A stretch of 64,000 nucleotides of DNA from an uncultured Draconibacterium sp. (GCF_963677565.1 NZ_OY781981.1:2405001-2469000), one strand, 5' to 3'. Positions 34,858 through 44,094 are shown, counted from the first letter of the stretch. The notes: generated by a model not told the origin, from the sequence alone. Made by a program: numbers and translations.

Positions 34858-34905
34858 AAAATAATTGTAACATTTGCCTACCTTGCTTAGTCTGATGGGA
34901 TAGTT

Positions 34906-35487
34906 ATGAATGATGCGCAACTGGTTCAACAGGTTTTAAACGGAAACAACCATGCTTTCAGGTTTTTGGTATCGAAGTATCAACGACTTGTAAAACATGT
35001 GGTTGGACGCATTATTCAGCAGGAAGATGAGTTGGAAGACATTTGCCAGGAGGTGTTTATTAAGGTTTTTAAAACACTAAAGCGGTTTCGTGGCGATTCG
35101 AAATTGTCGACTTGGATAGCCACCATTGCATACAACACGGCAATAACGCATTACCGAAAACTGAAACGCAGAGGTGAATTGTCGTACAGCGAAGAACCCA
35201 ATCTTATTATTGCTGAAAAAGATCCGGGATTGAACCAGAAAAGCATTGAAAAGGAAGAAGCGAAAAAATATCTCATGCAACTGATTGAGTCGTTGCCGGT
35301 GAACTACCGAACGGTGATCACGCTGTTTCATCTTGAGGAGTTCTCGTACAAAGAGATAGAAGAGGTTACAGGAATGCCCGAAGGAACCATTAAAAGTTAC
35401 CTGAGCCGGGCACGAAAATTATTAAAAGGCAAGATTGAAAAAGTTGCCCGTTTGGAACAAACTAATATATTTGTTGACTATGTATAA
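34906..35487 (+). CDS. ECF-type RNA polymerase sigma factor
   Basis: A 193-residue sigma-70 family protein of the extracytoplasmic-function type. Region 2 is at residues ~8-90 (FRFLVSKYQRLVKHVVGRI, DICQEVFIKVFKTLKRFRGDSKLSTWIATIAYN) and region 4 at ~125-175 (ESLPVNYRTVITLFHLEEFSYKEIEEVTGMPEGTIKSYLSRARKLLK). It should direct polymerase to a stress or envelope regulon. Its last eight bases overlap the start of the small membrane protein that follows. Confidence 0.94.
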   Translation: MNDAQLVQQVLNGNNHAFRFLVSKYQRLVKHVVGRIIQQEDELEDICQEVFIKVFKTLKRFRGDSKLSTWIATIAYNTAITHYRKLKRRGELSYSEEPNLIIAEKDPGLNQKSIEKEEAKKYLMQLIESLPVNYRTVITLFHLEEFSYKEIEEVTGMPEGTIKSYLSRARKLLKGKIEKVARLEQTNIFVDYV

Positions 35488-35839
35488 CGAAGATCGGAAT
35501 TTTGACACTGACCAACTTCTGAAAGAGGCATTCACTTCGGAGCCGGAATTCAAACTGTCGGAGAATTTTACCGACTTATTGGTTAAAAAGGTTGAGAAAC
35601 GCTTTGCCTGGACACAATATATCCGTGAATTTCTGATTTATCTTTCTGTTATACTCGGAATTATGGTTGTTTCAGCAGCATTGGCTTTTGTATGGTACAA
35701 TGCAAAAATTGATAGTTGGCTGGCCTTCCTTACCACCAATGTTTCGCTGGTGGTTGGCATAAACCTTTTGCTGGTTTTTGTTTTGTTTGCCGACCGCGTA
35801 TTACTTCGGTATTTTATGTACCGAGCAGAGATGGAATAA
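35480..35839 (+). CDS. Small two-helix membrane protein, probable partner (anti-sigma) of the ECF sigma factor
   Basis: A 119-residue protein starting MYNEDRNFDTDQLLKEAF at 35480, inside the end of the sigma-factor gene. The N-terminal ~55 residues are soluble and acidic (SENFTDLLVKKVEKRF), followed by two membrane segments (LIYLSVILGIMVVSAALAFV and VSLVVGINLLLVFVLFA). The gene overlap, cytoplasmic N-terminus and membrane anchor fit a membrane-bound anti-sigma factor, but no known anti-sigma motif such as a zinc-binding HxxxCxxC is present. The role is inferred from context. Confidence 0.7.
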   Translation: MYNEDRNFDTDQLLKEAFTSEPEFKLSENFTDLLVKKVEKRFAWTQYIREFLIYLSVILGIMVVSAALAFVWYNAKIDSWLAFLTTNVSLVVGINLLLVFVLFADRVLLRYFMYRAEME

Positions 35840-35885
35840 ACTTTTCCTGGTTGATAAAAAGCACATGTTGACCAACACCCAGAAT

Positions 35886-36824
35886 TTATTTATGTTTTTT
35901 ATTCAGATAAATAACTTGTCCCGGACGTGGTTGCTGGCCACGTTTCATTCCATTGCGGCGATACAGTGGATTTAGTTTTATACCATACAGCTGAGAGATA
36001 TAGTGCATGGTTTCGCCTGCCTGAACGCGGTGAGTTAATTTGTCCTTTCTTGTTTTGTTCTTTTTGGGCTTAATGTAAACTACTTCGTTTGGTATTGGCC
36101 GGTATCCTGCCGGCTGATCGTTAAACTTGTATAACTCCCAGTCTTTTAATCCAAGTTCCTGAGCCAGTATTTCGTAGGTGTCGCCTTTTTGAGCTACCAC
36201 AGCTTTTATCCGGTTTACTTTGGTAATCTGGTGAGATTTGTATGGGCTAATGGTAAGTGTGCCAGTATTGTCGGTATCAAGTGCATTGTGTGCCGTTTGT
36301 CCATCCATGGGACTAAAGGTCATTTTTTTATCGAGGCGATGCAGTTTATTCTCTTCGATTATACGTATTAGTCGTTTGTCGTAATCATGTGCTGTGGCGT
36401 ACCCGGCTTTTTTTAATCCTTTTGCCCAACTTTTATAATCGGTGTGATCCAGCATAAAAAGTGATGCGTAACGCGGATTCTCCATCAGGAAATTGGTATG
36501 ATCGATGTATGAATCTTTTACCGAGCGGTAACTCCTGAAACACTCATTACGGCGGTCATCGTCGTAATAGACTTTTTTCCCTGTCCAGCTTCTTTTGCAT
36601 TTAATACCAAAGTGGTTGTTCGATTTTCTCGACAATTCGCTGTTTCCGTTACCCGACTCTAAACAACCTTGTGCTATTGTAATACTGGCAGGAATGCCAC
36701 TTCGGTTCATCTCCTCAATAGCTACAAGCTGCCATTGCCTGATGTATTCTTCGCGGGTAATTCGTTGCGAAAATGCACTTAAAGTGAGTGATATAAAAAG
36801 TAGAAAGAAAAGTATCTGTCTCAT
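35886..36824 (-). CDS. Secreted glucosaminidase with two LysM domains
   Basis: A 312-residue exported peptidoglycan hydrolase. The ATG at 36824 begins a signal peptide (MRQILFFLLFISLTLSAFSQ). Residues ~21-165 form a glucosaminidase/FlgJ-type domain with SGIPASITIAQGCLESGNGNSELS (Glu of the catalytic ESGNGNS) and NNHFGIKC. Two LysM modules follow at ~215-260 (AQKGDTYEILAQELGL) and ~268-310 (VQAGETMHYISQLYGI). It should cut cell-wall glycan during growth or division. There are no flagellar genes nearby. Confidence 0.92.
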   Translation of the reverse strand: MRQILFFLLFISLTLSAFSQRITREEYIRQWQLVAIEEMNRSGIPASITIAQGCLESGNGNSELSRKSNNHFGIKCKRSWTGKKVYYDDDRRNECFRSYRSVKDSYIDHTNFLMENPRYASLFMLDHTDYKSWAKGLKKAGYATAHDYDKRLIRIIEENKLHRLDKKMTFSPMDGQTAHNALDTDNTGTLTISPYKSHQITKVNRIKAVVAQKGDTYEILAQELGLKDWELYKFNDQPAGYRPIPNEVVYIKPKKNKTRKDKLTHRVQAGETMHYISQLYGIKLNPLYRRNGMKRGQQPRPGQVIYLNKKHK

Positions 36825-36969
36825 GTTTCTGTTACAAAGTTTGCTGTTGCCAAAAATAAACTTCACAAAATCATTTGCCGATGAAAAGCGAAGCATTTTA
36901 TAAACAATGAAACGTGAGTAAGATAAGTTTATTGGATTTTGAGCGAAATTTAGCCTATCAAGTCACTAT

Positions 36970-37010
36970 AAAAGAAAAGCACCCAACCGTTAAGTTGAAT
37001 GCTTTTCTTT
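36970..37010 (-). terminator. Terminator after the GH30 gene
   Basis: AAAAGAAAAGCA (36970-36981) pairs with TGCTTTTCTTTT (37000-37011) over about 12 bp, with a smaller CAAC/GTTG stem in the loop. On the minus strand it ends in Ts and lies directly behind the GH30 stop. Confidence 0.75.
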
Positions 37011-37011
37011 T

Positions 37012-38517
37012 TTAAGCTTCAATCTTAAAAGTATTCAACGATGTTGCCGGTAATACAGGAGAAATATAGCTGTCGCCCACTTTAATGTTTACTTGTTTAC
37101 TTTCTTCTTCCTGGTTGGCTACGATAATAATAATTGAACCATCGGTATTTTTAAAAGCAAGTAAATCGTTGTATTCTCCACCGGTTTCAAGCTTTTGCGC
37201 TCCCGGCAAAACGTAATGGCTGGCATGTTTCATCATGTAATATTCGTACGAATAACGGTATGTTTTCTCCTTTTTATTCACAACCACTAACGAGTTTTGT
37301 TCCCAGCCCCAGCGGCTAACACCACCCTCGAACAAGGAAGTATTCCAGTATTCGTAAACCGAAACACCGTTGTTCAGGTAATGCTTCATCAGGTCCCACG
37401 AGTGCATGGCTCCGGCCCAGTCGTTTTTGCCGTCGCCGCATTCCTGCTCGGTTTGGAACATTTTCATTTCCGGATAACGTTTGTTTAAGCCTGGCAATGC
37501 ATCTTTTCCTGCCCACTGAAAGCCTAGTCCCTTTACATATTTTGACGATTTTGGATCCTGCAAAATAGTATCTACCAATGCTTCATTAGGGCGCTCCATG
37601 GTGCCGAAATAAACATCAACGCCCAGTTCATTCATTGCGGGGCCTAGGTAGGAGCCAATAAAATTCGCCAATCCGGCAGCTGTCCAGCAACAGCTCGGAA
37701 ATATTTGTGCCGAGTTGAATTCGTTTTGTGGCATTACAGCGAAAATATCAATACCTTCGTTTTTGTAGCCTTCAATAAATTTAGAGAAGTAAAGGGCGTA
37801 AGCTTCAAGGTATTTCTCTTCCTGGATAAACATATCTGTACCTTCTTTTCCCTCTCGGTCGAGTGGCAAATCGTTTTGGTATTTTGGATTACCTACGTTG
37901 GCAAAAAAGCCTCCCAGTGCTGCCGTGTCGCCTTGTGCTTCGCGTTGTTTTGCAATCATTTCGGCCATGTTTGCCATACGCTGCGACGAGGTGCTGGCAT
38001 AATGTTTATTATACTTCATCCACGATGGAGGACTCCATGGCGATGCCCATATCTTTACATTTGGATTGTATTGTTTTGCATTTTTAATAAAGGGAATCAG
38101 CGTGTTTTTGTCGTTATCTATTGAAAAGTTTGCCATGGCAAAATCGCCATCGGTTTCGTTGTACGAATACCAGTTTAAGGCAAAATCGTTGGCAGCAACA
38201 GGCATGCGGCAAATTGTAAAGTTAGCTCCAACGCCGGGTTCAAACAGATCTTTCATTATCATTTCGCGATCGGCATCACTTAACGCACTTAGCGAAGCCC
38301 AGCCTAACTCGTTAAAACAGCTGCCAAAACCTTCAATTACCTGTTGAGTTTTGTCGGTATAAACTTCGGCACTAGTACTTTCAGCAGATGTCGTTGTTTC
38401 TATCTGTGATGATTTCCATTGGGTGGTCGGAGTTGTGCTTACCCAGTCTATGGGAGTTGTTTTACTGCAGGCAGAGATTAGAAAGACGCAAAATATTACG
38501 ATAATAAAGTTTTTCAT
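37012..38517 (-). CDS. GH30-family glycoside hydrolase, lipoprotein
   Basis: A 501-residue enzyme with a lipoprotein signal (MKNFIIVIFCVFLISACS, lipid-bearing Cys17). The TIM-barrel sequence shows EGFGSCFNELGW, FTICRMPVAANDFAL and WASPWSPPSWMKYN, all typical of glycoside hydrolase family 30. The acid/base is probably Glu266 (MPQNEF) and the nucleophile Glu357 (FQTEQE). The C-terminal beta domain follows. Family members cleave beta-glucans, xylans or glucosylceramide; the subfamily cannot be set by eye. It is anchored in the membrane, so it acts outside the cytoplasm on polysaccharide. It stands alone, without SusC/SusD genes. Confidence 0.92.
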   Translation of the reverse strand: MKNFIIVIFCVFLISACSKTTPIDWVSTTPTTQWKSSQIETTTSAESTSAEVYTDKTQQVIEGFGSCFNELGWASLSALSDADREMIMKDLFEPGVGANFTICRMPVAANDFALNWYSYNETDGDFAMANFSIDNDKNTLIPFIKNAKQYNPNVKIWASPWSPPSWMKYNKHYASTSSQRMANMAEMIAKQREAQGDTAALGGFFANVGNPKYQNDLPLDREGKEGTDMFIQEEKYLEAYALYFSKFIEGYKNEGIDIFAVMPQNEFNSAQIFPSCCWTAAGLANFIGSYLGPAMNELGVDVYFGTMERPNEALVDTILQDPKSSKYVKGLGFQWAGKDALPGLNKRYPEMKMFQTEQECGDGKNDWAGAMHSWDLMKHYLNNGVSVYEYWNTSLFEGGVSRWGWEQNSLVVVNKKEKTYRYSYEYYMMKHASHYVLPGAQKLETGGEYNDLLAFKNTDGSIIIIVANQEEESKQVNIKVGDSYISPVLPATSLNTFKIEA

Positions 38518-38762
38518 TAGGTTTTATTTTTATTGAAAAGGTTATAACCATAAAAATAATGATCATATTCTATTTTATAGCTGATTCACAGAATTTTATT
38601 TTTCCGGAGCAGCCTTTTTAAAAATGAATTATTCTTAGCTCTCTTTCTATTGGTAGATATTGTTAAATCGGATAAGGCCGTGATTATGCCATATGGGTGT
38701 TTGAAAGAAGTTTGATACCGGGTAAATAATTGTTTTAAATCTAATTGTATTACATTTTTATG

Positions 38763-38801
38763 AAATAAAAAAAGGTTACAGCACATTGGCTATAACCTTT
38801 T
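38763..38801 (-). terminator. Terminator behind tRNA-Met
   Basis: AAAAGGTTA (38770-38778) pairs with TAACCTTTT (38793-38801), extended by AGC/GCT inside. On the minus strand it is followed by a run of Ts, eight bases after the tRNA 3' end. Confidence 0.85.
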
Positions 38802-38809
38802 ACTTTTTG

Positions 38810-38883
38810 TAGCGAGAGGCGGGCTTGAACCGCCGACCTCGTGATTATGAATCACGCGCTCTAACCAGCTGAGCTACCTCGCC
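38810..38883 (-). tRNA. tRNA-Met (anticodon CAT)
   Basis: A complete 74-base tRNA on the minus strand: acceptor GGCGAGG with TCTCGCT, D-arm GCTCAGCTGGTTAGAGC, anticodon stem CGTGA/TCACG with loop TTCATAA, T-arm GGCGG-TTCAAGC-CCGCC, discriminator A. The 3' CCA is not encoded. The stem ends are G1-U72 and G7-U66 wobbles. The anticodon CAT means elongator Met; a lysidine-modified Ile tRNA cannot be fully excluded by sequence, but initiator features (three G-C pairs in the anticodon stem) are absent. Confidence 0.92.
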
Positions 38884-38906
38884 ATTTGTTTTTCAAAAAT
38901 GCGGTG

Positions 38907-38914
38907 CAAATATA
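38907..38914 (-). promoter_or_regulatory. -7 promoter box of tRNA-Met
   Basis: CAAATATA on the plus strand reads TATATTTG on the minus strand, 23 bases before the tRNA, and fits TAnnTTTG. No clear -33 TTG is found at the usual distance. Confidence 0.5.
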
Positions 38915-39031
38915 GTATTTATTTTTATTCCGACTAACCATTTTTGCAAAATTTCAAAATAACTTTCTTTACATGTTTTTAACCAGTTGTAAGTTACATT
39001 CTTATTAATTATATTGCCGAAAATCAAACTT

Positions 39032-39409
39032 ATGACTGGTAAAGTAAAAATCAACCTGGAATATATTATTAATTGTTCTCCTAAGGTCCTCTATAACAGG
39101 TTAAGCACGGCCTCCGGTTTAACCGAATGGTTTGCCGACGATGTTCGTGTGCGTGGAAAACGTTATACTTTTATTTGGGACGGATCTGAGCAAACTGCTG
39201 AGATGACCTTGCACAAAGAAAATAGGTTGGTACGTTTTAATTGGATTGATGACGAGGATACCTATTTTGAATTTAAAATTACCCGCGACGAGTTAACCGG
39301 AGATGTTTCGCTATTAATTACCGATTTTGCTGAAGAAGATGAACAGGACGAAACACGTGATTTATGGAATACCCAGGTTTCCGATCTTAAACACGTTTTA
39401 GGTTCATAA
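39032..39409 (+). CDS. START-like/SRPBCC domain small protein
   Basis: A 125-residue cytoplasmic protein made of a single START-like (SRPBCC/AHSA1-type) fold: INLEYIINCSPKVLYNRLSTASGLTEWFAD at the start, then FIWDGSEQTAEM and the long C-terminal helix. The ATG at 39032 is preferred to an upstream TTG. The ligand is unknown. This protein occurs widely in Bacteroidota. It lies 124 bases upstream of the LptF/G permease gene. Confidence 0.85.
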   Translation: MTGKVKINLEYIINCSPKVLYNRLSTASGLTEWFADDVRVRGKRYTFIWDGSEQTAEMTLHKENRLVRFNWIDDEDTYFEFKITRDELTGDVSLLITDFAEEDEQDETRDLWNTQVSDLKHVLGS

Positions 39410-39533
39410 TGGTACTATTTGGTGCTTTTAAATCATAACTCGCACACGCAGTAACTTTTCTTAACCATTTTTTACTTTACTAATTCCTAAAATAACTTAG
39501 TTTTGTAAGCGTTTCCAGATTGAAAGAAAGTAC

Positions 39534-41015
39534 ATGAAGCGTTTACACCTTTTTGTTATAAAATCATTTTTAGGGCCATTTTTTATGACCTTTTTTATCG
39601 TGCTCTTTGTGCTGTTAATGCAGTTCTTATGGAGGTATGTTGATGATTTGGTTGGTAAGGGGCTCGATTTTAAAGTGTTGGGAGAAATGATGTTTTATGC
39701 ATCGTTTGCCTTGTTGCCTCTTGCGTTTCCGCTCGCCATGCTTTTGGCATCTATAATGACTTTTGGCGCTTTGGGAGAAAACTACGAGCTGGTGGCAATG
39801 AAAGCTTCAGGAATCTCCTTATTTCGTATAATGCGCCCGTTAATTATTATTGCCGTAATTATTACAGGAACAGCTTTTTATTTCTCCAATAACGTGCTGC
39901 CCAAAACAAATCTAAAATTCTCTACATTACTATATAGCGTAAAAAAGCAACGCCCCGAGCTGGTATTGCAGGAAGGTGTGTTTACCAACGAAATGGATGG
40001 ATACAGTATTAAGGTTGGGAAACGAAATAACAACACAAAAATGCTTTACGATCTGCTGATCTACGATCACACAAAAAACAAACCTAACGAAAGTGTTACT
40101 GTTGCTGATTCTGGATTATTACGAATAACGGAAGACAAGAAATATATGGTGTTGGAGTTGTTTCATGGAGTTACTTACCAGGAACAGAAATCGCAGGACA
40201 GAAACAGAAAAGAGACGTATCCTTACCAACGAAACAAATTTGAAGAGCAGACAATTCGGGTAAAAGTTCGCGATTTTGAATTTAATCGGCGCGATGAAAG
40301 CATTTTTAAAAATCAGTACAGGATGTTGACCATTGATCAGTTAAAAGTAGCCGATGACAGCCTCAGTAATGATTATCATGATCGCTTGCAGAAATATATG
40401 ATGCAGATTAATATTACGCCAACCATTACAAGACGAATGTTTAATCTCACGGTAAAACACGATTCGCTTAAGCGAGATATGAATGACCCAAAGGCTGACT
40501 CGATTTTTGATTTTGATGCTTATTATGGTGGCTTGGATAAATGGGTTCAGGCTGATATTGCAAGGAGTGCCCTCGACCGCGCACGCAGCAATATGCAACA
40601 GGTAAATATGTTTCAGGGGCAGCTCTATAATAGAAAGAAAACACTGAATAAGTACAAAATGGAGCGGCATCGAAAATTTACTTTATCGATAGCTGTTCTA
40701 ATCTTTTTCTTTATCGGTGCCCCACTCGGAGCCATTATCCGTAAAGGAGGATTAGGAATGCCGGTTGTGGTTTCCATATTCTTGTTCATTTTGTATTACA
40801 TTGTATCAATGAGTGGTGAAAAAACGGCGAGAGAAGATGTATGGACGATGTTTAACGGTATGTGGTTCTCCTCTTATATCTTTTTGCCAATAGGAGTTTG
40901 GTTAACCTACAAAGCAGCTACCGATTCGGCGATAATGTCGGCCGAAACCTATACAAAGTTTTTTGCCCGCCTGGGACTTGGACGTTTTTTCAAAAAACAG
41001 AATTCAAACGAATAG
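39534..41015 (+). CDS. LptF/LptG-family (YjgP/YjgQ) permease
   Basis: A 493-residue protein with three membrane segments in the first ~115 residues, a long periplasmic jellyroll-type part (VLQEGVFTNEMDGYSIKVGK), and three more segments near the C-terminus (RKFTLSIAVLIFFFIGAPLGAIIRKGGLGMP). This is the layout of LptF and LptG, which take lipopolysaccharide out of the inner membrane together with LptB. Residues ~265-380 are an additional charged region compared with E. coli proteins. Six bases separate it from the glycosyltransferase gene, so the three genes 39534-43411 look like one operon. TAGTTTTG at 39498-39505 could be the -7 box. Confidence 0.9.
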   Translation: MKRLHLFVIKSFLGPFFMTFFIVLFVLLMQFLWRYVDDLVGKGLDFKVLGEMMFYASFALLPLAFPLAMLLASIMTFGALGENYELVAMKASGISLFRIMRPLIIIAVIITGTAFYFSNNVLPKTNLKFSTLLYSVKKQRPELVLQEGVFTNEMDGYSIKVGKRNNNTKMLYDLLIYDHTKNKPNESVTVADSGLLRITEDKKYMVLELFHGVTYQEQKSQDRNRKETYPYQRNKFEEQTIRVKVRDFEFNRRDESIFKNQYRMLTIDQLKVADDSLSNDYHDRLQKYMMQINITPTITRRMFNLTVKHDSLKRDMNDPKADSIFDFDAYYGGLDKWVQADIARSALDRARSNMQQVNMFQGQLYNRKKTLNKYKMERHRKFTLSIAVLIFFFIGAPLGAIIRKGGLGMPVVVSIFLFILYYIVSMSGEKTAREDVWTMFNGMWFSSYIFLPIGVWLTYKAATDSAIMSAETYTKFFARLGLGRFFKKQNSNE

Positions 41016-41021
41016 CTTGGA

Positions 41022-42224
41022 ATGAACATATTGCAGGTAACAAATAAGGTTCCTTTTCCAACCAAGGATGGTGGGGCCATAGCCTGTATGAATTTGACAA
41101 AAGGATTTTATGAGCTGGGCAACGAAGTAACTGTGTTGGCCATGAACACCTTAAAACATCATGTCCGGGCAGATGAAATACCACTGGAAATAAAAGAACT
41201 AGCGACATTTAAATTAGTAGATGTACCTGCCAGAATAAATGCCTTTGAGGCAATGTTGAATCTAATTTTTTCAAGACAGCCATACAACGCAATACGTTTT
41301 ATCGATAAGCATTTTAGTAGAAAATTACAGCAATTACTTACTGAAAATCAGTTTGATATTGTCCAGTTGGAAGGGCTTTATGTGTTGCCATATATTCCGG
41401 TAATACGAAAGTGTTCGAGCGCAACAGTAGTATATCGGGCTCACAATGTTGAGTTTGAAATTTGGGAACGGGCAGCAAAATTGTCGCACGGTTTTAAAAA
41501 GTTATACCTACAGAATCTTTCGAAAAGAATCAGGCGATTCGAGGAAAAATTGTTGAACACGTATGACCTGTTCGTACCAATTACAGCCCGCGATGGAGAT
41601 ATACTTGATAAATTGGGAAATATAAAAGACAAACAGGTTTCACAAACAGGTATCGATTCTTCAAAACTTATTCCGGATTTGTCAACTATTGAATTTCCAT
41701 CTCTTTTTCATATGGGCTCGCTGGAGTGGGCTCCAAACCAGGAAGGAGTCGTATGGTTTATCGAAAATTGCTGGCCTGAGATTCGTGAAAACTATCCGGA
41801 TTTGAAGTTTTACGTTGCAGGGCGAAATGCTCCACAGTGGTTAATCGATAAGTTGAATGTTGAAGGTGTGGTTTTTGAAGGCGAAGTTGCAGATGCTTAC
41901 CGTTTTATGAATTCGAAAGCGATAATGATTGTTCCCTTGTTTTCTGGCAGCGGAATGCGCATAAAAATTATTGAAGGAATGGCGCTGGGGAAAAGTATTA
42001 TTTCAACATCGATTGGTGCTGAAGGAATTAATATTTGTGATGGTGAAAATATTTTGATTGCCAACGATGTAAAAAGTTTTAATGATGCTATTGCGAAATT
42101 AATTGAAGACCGGGACTATTTTGACCAGGTAGGAAAAAAGGCAACCGTTTTTATCCGGCAGAATTTTGATAATTTAGCAATCACAGAAAAACTAACTGAT
42201 TTTTACAAACAATATATTACATGA
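41022..42224 (+). CDS. GT4-type glycosyltransferase
   Basis: A 400-residue GT-B fold enzyme. The N-terminal half (MNILQVTNKVPFPTKDGGAIACMNL) binds the acceptor; the C-terminal half shows SLEWAPNQEGVVWFIENCWPEI, FYVAGRNAPQWL and VPLFSGSGMRIKIIEGMALGKSIIST, the last being the Glu-containing nucleotide-sugar motif of GT1/GT4 enzymes. It should add a sugar to a cell-surface glycan at the cytoplasmic face. Its last bases overlap the ATG of the next glycosyltransferase. Confidence 0.9.
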   Translation: MNILQVTNKVPFPTKDGGAIACMNLTKGFYELGNEVTVLAMNTLKHHVRADEIPLEIKELATFKLVDVPARINAFEAMLNLIFSRQPYNAIRFIDKHFSRKLQQLLTENQFDIVQLEGLYVLPYIPVIRKCSSATVVYRAHNVEFEIWERAAKLSHGFKKLYLQNLSKRIRRFEEKLLNTYDLFVPITARDGDILDKLGNIKDKQVSQTGIDSSKLIPDLSTIEFPSLFHMGSLEWAPNQEGVVWFIENCWPEIRENYPDLKFYVAGRNAPQWLIDKLNVEGVVFEGEVADAYRFMNSKAIMIVPLFSGSGMRIKIIEGMALGKSIISTSIGAEGINICDGENILIANDVKSFNDAIAKLIEDRDYFDQVGKKATVFIRQNFDNLAITEKLTDFYKQYIT

Positions 42225-43411
42225 TTTTAAGCGTATTGTTCTGGGTATTTTTATTCATATTGTTTTATACTTATGCCGGGTATGCGCTTGTGTTATGGTT
42301 TTTTGTAGGCCTGAAAAAGTTGTTCGGAAAACAAAAAGTGTTGCTTGAAAATAAAGATTACGAACCCGAAGTTTGTTTGTTTGTAACTGCATTTAATGAA
42401 AAAGATTACATCGGTCAAAAGGTGAAAAATGCTTTTTCGCTCGATTATCCCAAAGAAAAAATCCAGTATCTGTGGATAACAGATGGTTCGAACGACGGCA
42501 GTCCGGAAGTACTTGAAGGAATAGATCAACTGGAAGTCCATCACCAACCTGAAAGACGAGGGAAAATGCATGCAATGAACCGCGGAATGAAGTTCGTAAA
42601 AGCTCCCGTAGTTATTTTCTCCGATTCAAATACTATACTTGGAAAAGATTCGATTCGCGAAATAGTAGATTGTTTTAAAGATCCAAAGGTGGGATGTGTA
42701 GCTGGAGAGAAAAGAATCATTCAACATGATGAGGAAGCCGCCGCCGGAGCAGGGGAGGGTTTGTACTGGAAATTTGAATCGTGGATAAAACGTAAAGACT
42801 GGGAATTAAATTCGGCAGTTGGTGCAGTAGGCGAATTATTTGCTGTTCGCACCGAACTTTTCGAAGATGTGGAAACCGATACTTTACTTGATGATTTCAT
42901 CATTTCTCTTCGTATTGCTCAGCGTGGTTATAAAATTGCATATGCTCCAAATGCCTATGCTGAAGAGACTGCTTCTTTAAATGTAAAAGAGGAATTGAAA
43001 CGAAAAGTTAGAATTGCTGCCGGAGGAATTCAAACGATTATGCGATTAAAAGGATTGTTAAATCCATTTAAGAACGGTTTGTTGAGCTGGCAGTATTTTT
43101 CGCACAAAGTATTACGCTGGGCTTTTGCTCCACCTGCGTTATTTCTTTTATTTATTATAAATCTGTTGTTAGTGATTAGCTTCAACAGTTGGAGTGCGAG
43201 TAATTTTTATGTGCTGGTACTGTATCTGCAAGTTTTGTGTTATACTGCCGCTGCATTAGGCTGGTATTTCGAAAACAAAAAGGTGCGAATGAAAGTTTTG
43301 TTTGTGCCTTATTATTTTGTGATGATCAATTATGCATCCATTCTTGGTATTATTCGATATATAAAGGGGCAACAATCGGTGAACTGGGAAAAATCAAAAA
43401 GGGCAGGATAG
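42221..43411 (+). CDS. Membrane-bound family 2 glycosyltransferase
   Basis: A 396-residue protein with one membrane segment at the N-terminus, a GT-A domain (VCLFVTAFNEKDYIGQKV, WITDGSNDGS, VIFSDSNTIL with the DxD-like motif, DDFIISLRIAQRGYK) and three membrane segments at the end. It resembles processive or N-acetylglucosaminyl-type GT2 enzymes, but the QxxRW motif of cellulose/chitin synthases is not seen. It overlaps the preceding GT4 gene by four bases. It ends five bases before the convergent TrmH gene. Confidence 0.88.
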   Translation: MILSVLFWVFLFILFYTYAGYALVLWFFVGLKKLFGKQKVLLENKDYEPEVCLFVTAFNEKDYIGQKVKNAFSLDYPKEKIQYLWITDGSNDGSPEVLEGIDQLEVHHQPERRGKMHAMNRGMKFVKAPVVIFSDSNTILGKDSIREIVDCFKDPKVGCVAGEKRIIQHDEEAAAGAGEGLYWKFESWIKRKDWELNSAVGAVGELFAVRTELFEDVETDTLLDDFIISLRIAQRGYKIAYAPNAYAEETASLNVKEELKRKVRIAAGGIQTIMRLKGLLNPFKNGLLSWQYFSHKVLRWAFAPPALFLLFIINLLLVISFNSWSASNFYVLVLYLQVLCYTAAALGWYFENKKVRMKVLFVPYYFVMINYASILGIIRYIKGQQSVNWEKSKRAG

Positions 43412-43416
43412 TGCTT

Positions 43417-44094
43417 TTATTTCTTATTTTCTTCCCAATATCGTTTTTCAATCAGCTCGCTTCGTTTAATGGTTTTTCGAATCCATTCCATTTTAAGTTC
43501 TGCTTTTTCCGCGTCGCTTAGTTGCCAGTCCAGCTCTTTACTGTCTCTCATTCGCATGGTAAGATGATGCAATATAATTGCTGCCGATACTGATATATTG
43601 AAACTTTCGGTGAACCCATACATCGGTATTTTCAGAAATTCGTCAGCTTCCTGCATAATTGTTTCTGTTATTCCCGGAAGTTCAGAACCGAAAACCAGTG
43701 CCGTTTTTCCTTTGGCAATATCAAAATCCTGTAATTCCTGATCGTTGGTGTGCGGAGTGGTGGCTACAATACGGTAACCTTGTTTCTTTAACGTTTGTAT
43801 GGCATCAAGAGCATTATGCTCTTTACTGTTGTATTTGTGTAACGACAGCCATTTTGAAGAGCCCATTGCAATTTCGCGATTCACCTGAAACTCGTTGCGG
43901 TCTTCAATAATATGTACATCCTGAATGCCAAAACAATCGCAGGTACGTAAAACGGCACTCGCATTTTGTTTTTGGAAAATATCCTCCAAAACAACTGTAA
44001 GATGCCTTGTCCGGCTGTTCAATACTTTTTCAAAAAGGTCGAGTCGTTGGGGAGTAAGGTATCCCGACAGGTATTCCAGAAGATTATTGTCCAT
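43417..44094 (-). CDS. TrmH/SpoU-family RNA 2'-O-methyltransferase
   Basis: A 225-residue SPOUT enzyme. Motif 1 is in LEDIFQKQNASAVLRTCDCFG, motif 2 in LVFGSELPGIT, and motif 3 in MYGFTESFNISVSAAIILH, which form the knotted SAM-binding site. The C-terminal AELKMEWIRKTIKRSELIEKRY part matches the TrmH C-terminal extension, so the product is most likely the tRNA (Gm18) methyltransferase, though another tRNA or rRNA target cannot be excluded. Confidence 0.88.
   Translation of the reverse strand: MDNNLLEYLSGYLTPQRLDLFEKVLNSRTRHLTVVLEDIFQKQNASAVLRTCDCFGIQDVHIIEDRNEFQVNREIAMGSSKWLSLHKYNSKEHNALDAIQTLKKQGYRIVATTPHTNDQELQDFDIAKGKTALVFGSELPGITETIMQEADEFLKIPMYGFTESFNISVSAAIILHHLTMRMRDSKELDWQLSDAEKAELKMEWIRKTIKRSELIEKRYWEENKK

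Noticed and set aside
35886..36824. Flagellar FlgJ
   Set aside because: The glucosaminidase domain is shared, but LysM modules and the lack of flagellar genes point to a general cell-wall hydrolase.
38586..38786. Minus-strand 66-codon open frame between GH30 and tRNA-Met
   Set aside because: It overlaps the tRNA terminator, has no recognisable family, and its composition looks like intergenic DNA.
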